A stretch of 53,001 nt of DNA from Parcubacteria group bacterium M6-OD1-3. GTDB taxonomy: Bacteria; Patescibacteriota; Minisyncoccia; Moranbacterales; UBA9337. The stretch covers positions 1 through 53,001 of the forward strand of contig LSNR01000009.1 of assembly GCA_003056165.1 (NCBI GenBank), read 5' to 3'. Of the stretch, positions 14,978 through 21,935 are shown piece after piece. The notes under the pieces are model-generated. The model saw nothing but the letters and a program-made list of their open reading frames with translations. It searched no databases and was not told the DNA's origin. The position numbers and the translations under genes are program-made. Within the stretch, counting starts at the first letter, position 1. Every line of letters begins with the position of its first letter.

Positions 14978-17900
14978 ATGAAAAAATATAATCACGAAAA
15001 AATAGAAAAAAAGTGGCAGAAAGAATGGAAGAAGAATAAACTTTATCAAACAAAGAATGAGACAGATAAACCGAAATATTATATTTTAGATATGTTTCCT
15101 TATCCGTCAGGAGCAGGGCTTCATGTTGGGCATCCTAAAGGATATATTGCTACAGATATTCTGGCGCGACAAAAAATGTTGCAAGGCTATAATGTCTTGC
15201 ATCCAATGGGGTGGGATGCTTTTGGTTTGCCGGCGGAGAATTTTGCAATTAAAAATAAAGTTCATCCGCGAGAAATGAATGAAAAAAATATTGCTACTTT
15301 CAAGAGTCAGCTTGAAAAAATAGGTTTTACTTATGATTGGGATAGAGAAATAAACACAACTGATCCAGAATACTACAAATGGACACAGTGGACATTTTTG
15401 CAAATGTTTAAAAAAGGTTTAGCATACGAATCTTATGAGCCAATAAATTGGTGTCCAAAATGTCAAACAGGACTTGCTAATGAGGATCTAGAAAATGGAA
15501 AATGCGAAAGATGTGATAGTGAAATAGAACAAAAACCAATGCGACAATGGGTTTTAAAAATTACAGATTATGCTGAACGAATGCTCAAAGATTTAGATAA
15601 ATTACAAAATTGGCCAGAATCAATAAAAGAAATGCAAAAAAATTGGATAGGCAAATCAGAGGGAGCGAAAATTAAATTTCCAATTAAAGAAGAGAAATTA
15701 CGAACAGAGGTCGTTCCTCGAGGAGGAGTGAAGCGAAGCAAAACGACGGAAGAGGTGCGACCTCGGGAAGTAATTTCTGAAATAGAAGTATTTACAACTC
15801 GTCCTGATACTTTATTCGGAGCGACTTATTTGGTATTGGCACCGGAGCACGAGCTGGTTGAGAAGATTTTAAGTGAAGCACGGGAAGAGGTCGTTCCTCG
15901 AGGAGGAGGAATTGGTAGCGAAGCGGACAATTCCGACGGAAGAGGTGCGACCTCTGGAAGTGTGGAACGAATTAACATTTCTAACTACAAAGAGGTAAAA
16001 AAATATGTTGAACAAACAAAAAACAAAACAGAAATGGAGCGAATGGAAAACAAAGAAAAAACAGGTGTAGAATTAAAAGGTGTTAAGGCGATAAATCCAG
16101 CAAATCAAGAGGAAATACCAGTTTATATTGCTGATTATGTCTTAGCTGATTATGGAACTGGAGCAATTATGGCAGTACCAGCTCACGATGAACGAGATTT
16201 TGAATTTGCTCAGAAAATGGGAATTAAAATTAAGCAAGTAATTGCGCCGGATGATTATAACCAAGAAACGAATGACAGAAAGCAATTAAATGTGATTTTG
16301 ATGCATGGATGGGGTGGACATGGAAAAATGGGATGGTTTAAAGAGGTGAAAAAGTTTCTGACAAATAAAAATATTGATGTCATCGCTCCGGATTTTCCAA
16401 ATACGGATAGTCCAAAATATCAAGAATGGAGAGATTTTTTTAAGAAAAATATACAACCAAAAATTAACGATCAAACTGTTTTTATTGGACATTCTTTGGC
16501 TCCAAGTTTTTTAATGCATTACATAACGGAAGAAAATTTGCAGCTTCAGCAAGCTATTTTTGTAGCTCCGGTGTTACATAATAGAATCTCAGAATTGAAT
16601 AATTTTTTTGAAAAAGATTTTAATTGGAGTAAAATTAAAAAATTAATTAAAAAAGTTATTGTATTAGGCTCTGACGATGATCTGTATATTACTTTAAATG
16701 ATTTTCAAGAATTGTCAGAAAAATTGTCTGCGAAATTTATTTTACATAAAAATAGAGGACATTTTTCACAGAATGAGAATAGTAATCCCGAGATTATTAA
16801 ATTGTTGGAAGAAATTTTAGACAGTCAAAATTCAAACATTCAATCAAAATTCAAAATTCAAAATTCAAAATTATATACAGGTGTCGGCATTCTCATCAAC
16901 TCCGAACAGTTTGACGGTATGAACAGCGAAGAAGCAAAGAAAGCGATTACGAAATTTGTGGGCGGGGAGATGACAGTAAACTACAAATTAAAAGATTGGG
17001 TTTTCTCTCGACAGCGATATTGGGGTGAACCAATCCCAATTATTCATTGTGATAAATGTGGAGTGGTGCCAGTACCAGAAGAAGAATTACCAGTGAAACT
17101 TCCTGATGTAGAAAATTATGAGCCAACTGGAACAGGCGAATCGCCATTGGCTAATATTGATGAATGGGTAAATACAAAATGTCCAAAATGTGGTGGCGAG
17201 GCGAAAAGAGAAACTAATACAATGCCACAATGGGCTGGGTCTAGTTGGTATTATTTAAGATATATTGATCCAAAAAATAATAAAGCATTAGTGGATAAAA
17301 AGAAAGAAAAATATTGGTCACCAGTAGATTTTTATATTGGTGGAGCGGAACATGCAACGCGTCATTTAATCTACGCTCGTTTTTGGCATAAGTTTTTATT
17401 TGATATCGGAGTAGTTAATTATGAGGAGCCGTTTACGCGTTTACAAAATGTTGGATTAATTATGGCTGAAGACGGGCGAAAAATGTCTAAGCGTTGGGGA
17501 AATGTGATTAACCCAGATGATATTGTTGATGAATTTGGTGCTGATGCTATGCGAGTTTATGAGATGTTTATGGGACCATTTGCACAAAGTGTGGCATGGA
17601 ACACAAAAGGGTTGATTGGTGCTAGGAGATTTCTAGAAAAAGTTTGGCGATTGTTTCAAGAAAAAGAATTAGTTGAATGTGGCGGAGGACGATGCGGTGA
17701 TGTTCCAAAAGAAATTCCTCCGTTATTTCATAAGACTATTAAAAAAGTAACAGAAGATATTGAAAGTATGAATTTTAATACAGCCATTTCACAAATGATG
17801 ATTTTTGTAAATGAGTGTATGAAACATGATATATTGCCAAAATCAGCGATGGAAAGATTTTTGATTTTATTAGCTCCTTTTGCTCCACATATTACTGAGG

Positions 17901-18256
17901 AGTTGTGGGCAGAACTTGGAGCGCGGGAAGAGGTCGTTCCTCGAGGAGGAGGAATTGGTAGCGAAGCGGACAATTCCGACGGAAGAGGTGCGACCTCGAG
18001 GAACGCGGAGTTTAGCTCTATTTTTCTTGAAGAATGGCCGAAATATAATCCAGACATGATAAAAGATGAAATGTTTGAAATGGTGGTACAAGTCAATGGT
18101 AAAGTTCGTGATAAAGTTCAAGTATCAGCAGATATTTCTGAAGAAGAAGCCAATGAAAAAGCGTTAGCGAGTGAAAAAGTACAAAAATATGTCGACGGAA
18201 AAGAAATCAAAAAGGTAATTTTCATCAAAGGACGATTGCTAAATTTGGTGATTTAA
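14978..18256 (+). CDS. leuS: Leucyl-tRNA synthetase with inserted hydrolase domain and palindromic inserts
   Basis: Class Ia enzyme charging tRNA-Leu. The HIGH-type motif HVGH lies in 'YPSGAGLHVGHPKGYIATD' (about residues 49-52) and the KMSKS loop in 'AEDGRKMSKRWGNVINPDDI'. The CP1 editing domain shows 'TRPDTLFGATYLVLAPEH' and 'GAIMAVPAHDERDFEFA'. Two CxxC pairs (CDKC, CPKC) mark a zinc module. The ORF has 1092 aa where about 800-870 is usual. The surplus is an alpha/beta-hydrolase domain (about residues 436-625) between the editing-domain block and 'TGVGILINSEQFDGMNSEEA', plus three palindromic-element insertions at residues about 244-263, 304-326 and 985-1007. All synthetase motifs are intact, so it is probably functional. 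There is no second leuS in the window. Confidence 0.95.
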   Translation: MKKYNHEKIEKKWQKEWKKNKLYQTKNETDKPKYYILDMFPYPSGAGLHVGHPKGYIATDILARQKMLQGYNVLHPMGWDAFGLPAENFAIKNKVHPREMNEKNIATFKSQLEKIGFTYDWDREINTTDPEYYKWTQWTFLQMFKKGLAYESYEPINWCPKCQTGLANEDLENGKCERCDSEIEQKPMRQWVLKITDYAERMLKDLDKLQNWPESIKEMQKNWIGKSEGAKIKFPIKEEKLRTEVVPRGGVKRSKTTEEVRPREVISEIEVFTTRPDTLFGATYLVLAPEHELVEKILSEAREEVVPRGGGIGSEADNSDGRGATSGSVERINISNYKEVKKYVEQTKNKTEMERMENKEKTGVELKGVKAINPANQEEIPVYIADYVLADYGTGAIMAVPAHDERDFEFAQKMGIKIKQVIAPDDYNQETNDRKQLNVILMHGWGGHGKMGWFKEVKKFLTNKNIDVIAPDFPNTDSPKYQEWRDFFKKNIQPKINDQTVFIGHSLAPSFLMHYITEENLQLQQAIFVAPVLHNRISELNNFFEKDFNWSKIKKLIKKVIVLGSDDDLYITLNDFQELSEKLSAKFILHKNRGHFSQNENSNPEIIKLLEEILDSQNSNIQSKFKIQNSKLYTGVGILINSEQFDGMNSEEAKKAITKFVGGEMTVNYKLKDWVFSRQRYWGEPIPIIHCDKCGVVPVPEEELPVKLPDVENYEPTGTGESPLANIDEWVNTKCPKCGGEAKRETNTMPQWAGSSWYYLRYIDPKNNKALVDKKKEKYWSPVDFYIGGAEHATRHLIYARFWHKFLFDIGVVNYEEPFTRLQNVGLIMAEDGRKMSKRWGNVINPDDIVDEFGADAMRVYEMFMGPFAQSVAWNTKGLIGARRFLEKVWRLFQEKELVECGGGRCGDVPKEIPPLFHKTIKKVTEDIESMNFNTAISQMMIFVNECMKHDILPKSAMERFLILLAPFAPHITEELWAELGAREEVVPRGGGIGSEADNSDGRGATSRNAEFSSIFLEEWPKYNPDMIKDEMFEMVVQVNGKVRDKVQVSADISEEEANEKALASEKVQKYVDGKEIKKVIFIKGRLLNLVI
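15707..15764. repeat. In-frame palindromic element in leuS, copy 1 (58 bp, short form)
   Basis: Bounded by gaggtcg and cgacctc, with gttcctcgaggagg near the left end and gacggaagaggtgcgacctc at the right. It shares both ends with copies 2 and 3 but has a shorter, diverged centre (agtgaagcgaagcaaaac). It adds roughly TEVVPRGG...EEVRPR to LeuRS just before the editing domain. Confidence 0.85.
15887..15954. repeat. In-frame palindromic element in leuS, copy 2 (68 bp)
   Basis: The outer stem gaggtcg/cgacctc encloses the inner stem ggaattg/caattcc around gtagcgaagcgga. The sequence from cgggaag (15881) to cgacctc is identical over 74 bp to copy 3. It encodes the peptide EEVVPRGGGIGSEADNSDGR inside the editing domain. 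Confidence 0.9.
16283..16840 (+). other. Alpha/beta-hydrolase (RBBP9/YdeN-like) domain inside leuS
   Basis: Residues about 436-625 of the leuS product read as a complete small serine hydrolase. The strand 'LNVILMHGWGGHGKMGWF' is followed by 'NIDVIAPDFPNTDSPKYQEW' and then the nucleophile elbow 'TVFIGHSLAPSFLMHYI' with S506. Next come 'FVAPV', the acid-containing strand 'VIVLGSDDDLYIT' (D566-D568), and 'NRGHFSQN' with H595. The order and spacing match the Ser_hydrolase/RBBP9/YdeN family. It is fused in frame with no start or stop of its own, between two conserved segments of the CP1 editing domain that are normally separated by only a few tens of residues. Base composition is like the host gene. 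Confidence 0.85.
16824..16872 (+). repeat. AT-rich 8-bp tandem-like repeat at the hydrolase/LeuRS junction
   Basis: Repeats of caaaattc or close variants (caaaattcaaacattcaat and then several exact units) encode the linker SQNSNIQSKFKIQNSK. They sit exactly where the hydrolase domain returns to LeuRS sequence, as if the tract came from intergenic DNA. Confidence 0.7.
17930..17997. repeat. In-frame palindromic element in leuS, copy 3 (68 bp)
   Basis: Identical to copy 2 over the whole 68 bp and the 6 bp to its left. It lies in the C-terminal part of LeuRS after 'LWAELGA'. On the right flank the sequence continues gaggaacgcgg, so gttcctcgag near the left end has a reverse complement (ctcgaggaac) at the right end, lengthening the stem. 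Confidence 0.9.
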
Positions 18257-18293
18257 TTTTGATGGGGGGGTATTAAGAAGCAAAAATAATAAT

Positions 18294-18770
18294 ATGGGAA
18301 GTAAAAAAACAAAAGGAATAAAAAATGTTTTAGTTAAGGTATCCGGAGATGTTAAGAATAAACAGAAATTTAAAGATTTTGTAATAAAACTGGCAAAAAA
18401 AGCTTTTGTGGTAATTGTTGTGGGAGGAGGAACAGAAATTAGTGAAAAATTAACTGATGCAGGTTATAAAATTATATTTGATGATAAACACGGCAGAGTA
18501 ACTGAGACATGGGAAGAAAGAAAAATTGCACGGGAAGTTCTAGAAAAAAATGCAAAAAAAATGCAAGATGATTTTGTAGGAAAGGGAATAATAGTAACAC
18601 CCTCTATAATAGATATTGCCGGAGTAACTTGTCACATCAATGGAGATAATTATATTAAAGCTGCTTATCTCGGTTTCGACGAGCTTTATGTCTTTACTTT
18701 GAAAGACAGAAAAGATGCTAAAAAAGAAATTTTTAAAAATTATGAGAAAGTGAAAATAATAACTGTGTAA
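18294..18770 (+). CDS. Truncated amino-acid-kinase-fold protein
   Basis: The beginning 'NVLVKVSGDVKNKQKFKDFV' with 'AFVVIVVGGGTEISEKL' resembles the N-terminal half of amino-acid kinase superfamily proteins (UMP kinase, acetylglutamate kinase). There the lysine and the GGG loop bind the phosphoryl substrate. At 158 aa it is far shorter than the usual 230-300, and no C-terminal ATP-binding half is seen. 'VTCHINGDNYIKAAYLGFDELYVFTLKDR' suggests a compact single-lobe form. No frameshift is visible downstream that would restore a longer protein. It follows leuS by 37 bp on the same strand. Function unknown; kinase activity is doubtful. Confidence 0.6.
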   Translation: MGSKKTKGIKNVLVKVSGDVKNKQKFKDFVIKLAKKAFVVIVVGGGTEISEKLTDAGYKIIFDDKHGRVTETWEERKIAREVLEKNAKKMQDDFVGKGIIVTPSIIDIAGVTCHINGDNYIKAAYLGFDELYVFTLKDRKDAKKEIFKNYEKVKIITV

Positions 18771-18777
18771 TAAAAAG

Positions 18778-18894
18778 ATGAACAAAAAGCAACAATAATT
18801 AAAAAAACGTCCTGACAATGAAATTCTTTTTTATCAAACTGATAATGGCGGGATTAATATTGAGGTAATGTTTGCGGAAGAAAATAAAAAATAG
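18778..18894 (+). pseudogene. Remnant of an N-terminal RhuM/virulence-protein-like gene
   Basis: From ATG 18778 the frame reads MNKKQQ-stop-LKKRPDNEILFYQTDNGGINIEVMFAEENKK-stop. The segment 'NEILFYQTDNGGINIEVMFA' resembles the N-terminus of RhuM-type proteins, which usually continue with a 'WLTQ.QMAELF' segment. Here the frame is broken by TAA after six codons and ends by TAG at 18892. Only the first 40 codons are recognisable. It is a degraded fragment; the family call is tentative. Confidence 0.5.
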
Positions 18895-18946
18895 ATTTTT
18901 GAAAAAAGTTTTTTAGCATTAAAATAATAAATAAATTTGTACAATC

Positions 18947-19291
18947 ATGGGATTTCAAACAGAATTTAATTGGGGGTTAAAACTTAAGCCTGAAAATGGT
19001 TTGTGCGAAAAAGAAATTATTGAAGGTAAAATATTTGATTTTACAAAAAATGAATATAGAGTTTATCAGGTAGATCAACCAATAGATTCAATCAATCGTG
19101 ACTGAATACCATTGGCTCGGATTATTATTATTGAAGTGCATCTACAGGATAAAAAAACCTTTGGTAAATATAAGGTAATGAAAGTTTATGGAGGAAAAGA
19201 AAAGAAATATTTAACAAAATATTGGCATGAAATTGTAGATTTAAAAAAAGGTAAAAAAATAAATAATTACCATGATATCAAGGTAACATAA
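18947..19291 (+). pseudogene. DUF2584-like small protein gene interrupted by in-frame TGA
   Basis: ATG 18947 opens 'MGFQTEFNWGLKLKPENGLC', continues 'EYRVYQVDQPIDSINRD', meets TGA at 19103-19105, and resumes in the same frame 'IPLARIIIIEVHLQDKKTFGKYKVMKVYGG' to TAA at 19291, 114 codons in all. The pattern (a YRxY block, then PID, then beta strands) resembles what I recall of the DUF2584 family. The TGA falls where a TGG tryptophan would be plausible after 'NKD/NRD'. Because TGA is a normal stop in yvcK, holB and ftsQ here, this is most simply a nonsense-mutated gene. It lies in an eroded 18.8-20.2 kb zone. Confidence 0.6.
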
Positions 19292-19525
19292 AATGTTGTA
19301 TAAATTTTTTAAAATGCTTAAAGGAACTACTTCCAATCCCCAATTTTGTTTTGCAATCCTAATGCAGAATGTAATTATAGAAAAAATCCTATCAATACTC
19401 CGTATTTATGCGATTTTTTCAATAACATCTCGACTAAAATTTAAAAAATTTCATAGTTAACGAATAATCGTAATTTTTATTTGAGAACACGCTAATAGAA
19501 TAACAGTTATAAATAATTTCAAAAA
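19292..19525. other. Intergenic stretch with no recognisable gene
   Basis: AT-rich sequence with frequent stops in all frames between the interrupted DUF2584-like gene and the terminator at 19526. I see no repeat, tRNA or convincing promoter in it. Confidence 0.6.
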
Positions 19526-19559
19526 GGCGTTGCTCAAACTATTAAGCTTGAACAACGCC
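19526..19559 (-). terminator. Intrinsic terminator for the minus-strand 19.6-20.2 kb genes
   Basis: ggcgttg / caacgcc with an inner tcaa/ttga pair. Read on the minus strand it is followed by TTTTT. It lies one base beyond the stop of the 19561 gene. Confidence 0.8.
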
Positions 19560-19560
19560 A

Positions 19561-19833
19561 TTATTTACAGAAAAAACAATTATACCTTTTTTGGCTTAAT
19601 TTTCTTCGGTTGATTTTTTTTGGTTGAGGTAATAATGGAGCTTGGTAGTAGTGTTGCGATAGCATAAATATAGATTTTTCAATCCTAATATTCACGACAT
19701 TCCTCGGCCCAAGCCCTAGCGTAAAAATACGCAATCTTTGATTTCGTGGGGTTAATATCCACATAGTTAGATATAATACAATTATACCAACCAAAATACC
19801 CGTTAAAAATATCTTATTGTTAGTTGTTTTCAT
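19561..19833 (-). CDS. Small single-TM membrane protein
   Basis: A 90-residue product with one clear membrane segment, 'IFLTGILVGIIVLYLTMWIL' (about residues 8-27), followed by a basic tail with 'KKINRRKLSQKRYNCFFCK'. I do not recognise a family. The start overlaps the end of the upstream HTH gene by 14 bp, and agagatg lies just before the ATG. Together with the terminator 2 bp past its stop this makes a two-gene minus-strand unit. The overlap and terminator support it being real, though the partner gene carries a frameshift. It may be a leftover of an accessory module. Confidence 0.5.
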   Translation of the reverse strand: MKTTNNKIFLTGILVGIIVLYLTMWILTPRNQRLRIFTLGLGPRNVVNIRIEKSIFMLSQHYYQAPLLPQPKKINRRKLSQKRYNCFFCK

Positions 19834-20210
19834 AATTCATCTCTTTAGCTAGCTGTTGTCTTTTTAGCCGTTTTCTTTTAGTGTAAATTGCTGAAATTGA
19901 ACGATGTAAAATTTTGGCAATTCTTGTTGTGCTAAGATTGCTCAGAATAAGAGCTTCTTCCCAGGGATGATAGGGTTCTCTTTTGTTTCCCTTATCTTTA
20001 CTATGTTTTGCTATCCATTTTTTATAAACAGATATTGTGCGAACATGATTTTCCCTGTGCCATTTCCGTAGTCTCTTTGGATGTTTAAAATCTGAATCTA
20101 GCTGCTTGAACATTTTTGACCGTACAACCAATCTCAAAGGCTATTCTTTCGTCAGAGATTTTTTTCGTCAAAATTATCTCTCGGTACTTGTCGTATTTAT
20201 TAGTAGGCAT
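19820..20210 (-). pseudogene. Double helix-turn-helix protein gene with a single-base frameshift
   Basis: The track shows only the 3' part (19820-20137). A better start is ATG at 20210, with gagga eight bases upstream on the coding strand, reading 'MPTNKYDKYREIILTKKISD' and 'ERIAFEIGCTVKNVQAARFRF'. That frame ends in TAA at a TTTT run (AAAA at 20087-20090 on the plus strand). Removing one T joins it to 'KHPKRLRKWHREN' of the track ORF. The restored product, about 129 aa, would hold two helix-turn-helix units: 'DERIAFEIGCTVKNVQAARFR', and 'PWEEALILSNLSTTRIAKIL' followed by 'HRSISAIYTKRKRL'. The latter is Myb/SANT-like. It is probably a DNA-binding protein, now broken or affected by a homopolymer sequencing error. 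Confidence 0.65.
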
Positions 20211-20394
20211 TTCATATTCCTCACTTTATTTAAAGAAAATAACTAAATTTAAAGAACTATAATCAAAAAAACAAACCAGTCGATCACTATAACATAAATT
20301 TTAAAAAAGTCAAAAAATGTCGACAAAAAATTATTTTAATGCTATGTTTGAATGGTAAATAGACAAATATTTAAATTATAACTTTATAAATTCA

Positions 20395-21420
20395 ATGAAA
20401 AAAATTGTAACAATTGGAGGGGGAACAGGACAGTTTACTCTATTGTCAGGTTTGAAAAATTATCCATTGAATATTACAGCTATTGTTTCAATGGCTGACG
20501 ATGGTGGATCAACTGGTCGACTTAGGGATGAACTAGGAGTATTGCCACCAGGAGATATTAGACAATGTCTAGTGGCTCTCTCTGAATCCTCACAACTCTT
20601 GAGAGATTTAATGAATTATCGTTTTGAAAAAGGTGATTTAAAGGGGCACAATTTTGGAAACTTATTTTTGTCAGCTTTAGAAAAAATTAAAGGTAATTTT
20701 TCAGAAGGAGTTGAAGAAGCGTCAAAAATTTTAGATACAAAAGGTCGAGTTATTCCAGTTTCTGAACAGAAGATGAATCTTTGCATTAAGCTGAATAATG
20801 GGAAAATTTTGATTGGTGAAAAGCAACTTGATCATAATAAGGATGTACGAAAATATGGTATAGAAAAAATTTATCTAAAACCAACCGTTAAAATTTATAA
20901 AAAGGCTTTGCAGGCAATTAAAAATGCAGATTTGATTGTGATTGGTCCTGGTGATCATTACGGTTCAATTTTGCCAAATATTTTAGTTAAAGGTGTCCCC
21001 GAAGCTATTCAAAAATCAAAAGCCAAAGTTGTTTATAATTGTAATTTAACGAACAAAAAAGGTCAGACAGAGAAATTTGATCTGGATCAATATGTTGAAG
21101 AAATAAATAAATATATTGGCAATAATAGAATAGATTTTGTTATTTTTAGGCATCAGAAACCGCCAGAAGGACTTGTAGAGAAATATGAAAAGAGGGAAGG
21201 CAAAAAATCTATTGTGGAATTTAATATAGGTAAAAAACAAAAAAGGAGCTATAGGATTATTGAGGCCGAGGTGTTGCGTCGAGAAAGAGTGAATAAAAAC
21301 AGAAATGATTTAATTGCTAATACTAGGTCATTTATTCGTCACGATAGTAATAAATTAGCCAAAGTATTGATGGAGATTTTGGAATTAGATAATAAAAAAG
21401 CAATTAAAAAGATAATTTGA
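20395..21420 (+). CDS. yvcK: YvcK/CofD-like gluconeogenesis-factor family protein
   Basis: 'MKKIVTIGGGTGQFTLLSGL' and 'TAIVSMADDGGSTGRLRDEL' followed by 'GVLPPGDIRQCLVALS' are the defining blocks of YvcK, a CofD-fold protein. In Bacillus and mycobacteria it binds UDP-sugars and links carbon metabolism with cell-wall synthesis and cell shape. 'NADLIVIGPGDHYGSILPNILVKGVPEAI' is the second conserved region. At 341 aa it is close to the usual 310-340. It ends in TGA. It is flanked by minus-strand accessory genes on both sides, so it appears monocistronic. The ATG has no Shine-Dalgarno motif. Confidence 0.92.
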   Translation: MKKIVTIGGGTGQFTLLSGLKNYPLNITAIVSMADDGGSTGRLRDELGVLPPGDIRQCLVALSESSQLLRDLMNYRFEKGDLKGHNFGNLFLSALEKIKGNFSEGVEEASKILDTKGRVIPVSEQKMNLCIKLNNGKILIGEKQLDHNKDVRKYGIEKIYLKPTVKIYKKALQAIKNADLIVIGPGDHYGSILPNILVKGVPEAIQKSKAKVVYNCNLTNKKGQTEKFDLDQYVEEINKYIGNNRIDFVIFRHQKPPEGLVEKYEKREGKKSIVEFNIGKKQKRSYRIIEAEVLRRERVNKNRNDLIANTRSFIRHDSNKLAKVLMEILELDNKKAIKKII

Positions 21421-21478
21421 TTTTTTTATTACTAAATATTTAAAAAAGCAAAATACTAATCATTTTAAATATAAAAAA

Positions 21479-21508
21479 GGGAGGCGATCCACGATGTGGA
21501 TGCCTCCC
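21479..21508 (-). terminator. Intrinsic terminator of the small membrane protein gene
   Basis: A strong stem pairs gggaggc..atccac with gtggat.gcctccc. On the minus strand it runs into TTTTTT. It lies 11 bp past the stop of the 21520 gene and could also act as a roadblock for yvcK transcripts. Confidence 0.85.
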
Positions 21509-21519
21509 GAATAACCTTG

Positions 21520-21762
21520 TTATTCCGTCGGTTTAAACAACCGACAGAAAATTTTCCTTGGTACATGCCAAGTAATGTACCAAAGAAGATATAAACAAAA
21601 AATTATTGCTCCTATTCCAAACAGCGGAGCAAAAATCTCGCCAACTAAGTTGGCAATGGCGAAACATTTCGCTTTGCCAATTATCTCAATTGCTGTGTTG
21701 CCGAAAATGGCAACAATAACTAAAAAAAATACAGCAACTTTTATCTCATTCTTTTCTCTCAT
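21520..21762 (-). CDS. Small two-TM membrane protein
   Basis: The ATG at 21762 (MREKNEIKVAVFFLVIVAIF) is chosen over the track start at 21789, a GTG, because agagga stands seven bases before it on the coding strand. The 80-residue product has two hydrophobic segments, 'VAVFFLVIVAIFGNTAIEII' and 'FGIGAIIFCLYLLWYITWHV', separated by a short loop with 'ANLVGEIFAPL'. It ends 'PRKIFCRLFKPTE'. The strong Shine-Dalgarno motif and a tight terminator downstream support expression. I do not recognise a family. A holin-like or small regulatory membrane protein is possible, but nothing confirms it. Confidence 0.6.
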   Translation of the reverse strand: MREKNEIKVAVFFLVIVAIFGNTAIEIIGKAKCFAIANLVGEIFAPLFGIGAIIFCLYLLWYITWHVPRKIFCRLFKPTE

Positions 21763-21816
21763 GCTATTCCTCTTCGTTGTGTCACTCACTATGGAGTGGC
21801 GATTTTTTGAAAAATT

Positions 21817-21900
21817 TACTTATACCAAAAAAATGAATAAATGCTATACTATAGACATTAGCTGAAAATTGTAAAAATATTCACTTTTTTGGTATAAGTA
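21817..21900. repeat. 84-bp element with 21-bp inverted repeats
   Basis: tacttataccaaaaaaatgaa (21817-21837) and its reverse complement at 21880-21900 differ at one position. Both ends begin with TA. It lies in the promoter region of the downstream glycosyltransferase. It may be a tiny non-autonomous element or a paired operator. Confidence 0.5.
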
Positions 21901-21935
21901 GTTTTAAAGAACTGTTTAAATATGGTAGCATAAAT

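Noticed and set aside
15707-17997. The three leuS repeats as a CRISPR array or intein
   Set aside because: Copies lie far apart at unrelated spacing, and no splicing motifs (N-terminal Cys/Ser block, HN end) are present.
17728-18096. 122-aa minus-strand ORF opposite the leuS 3' end
   Set aside because: Antisense of LeuRS and of palindromic copy 3; the palindrome stays open on both strands by its own composition.
14978-18256. leuS as two genes joined by misassembly around a hydrolase gene
   Set aside because: The frame is open throughout, both LeuRS halves resume at exactly the conserved neighbouring segments, and no start or stop signals flank the hydrolase; still, read-level confirmation would be needed.
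18947-19291. Selenocysteine or genetic-code-25 reading of the in-frame TGA
   Set aside because: No SECIS-like hairpin is evident after the TGA, and TGA ends three normal genes here, so recoding of UGA to Gly or Sec is not supported.
21575-21865. 96-aa plus-strand ORF opposite the small membrane protein gene
   Set aside because: The minus-strand gene has a Shine-Dalgarno motif, membrane segments and a terminator; the plus ORF has none and runs through the inverted-repeat element.
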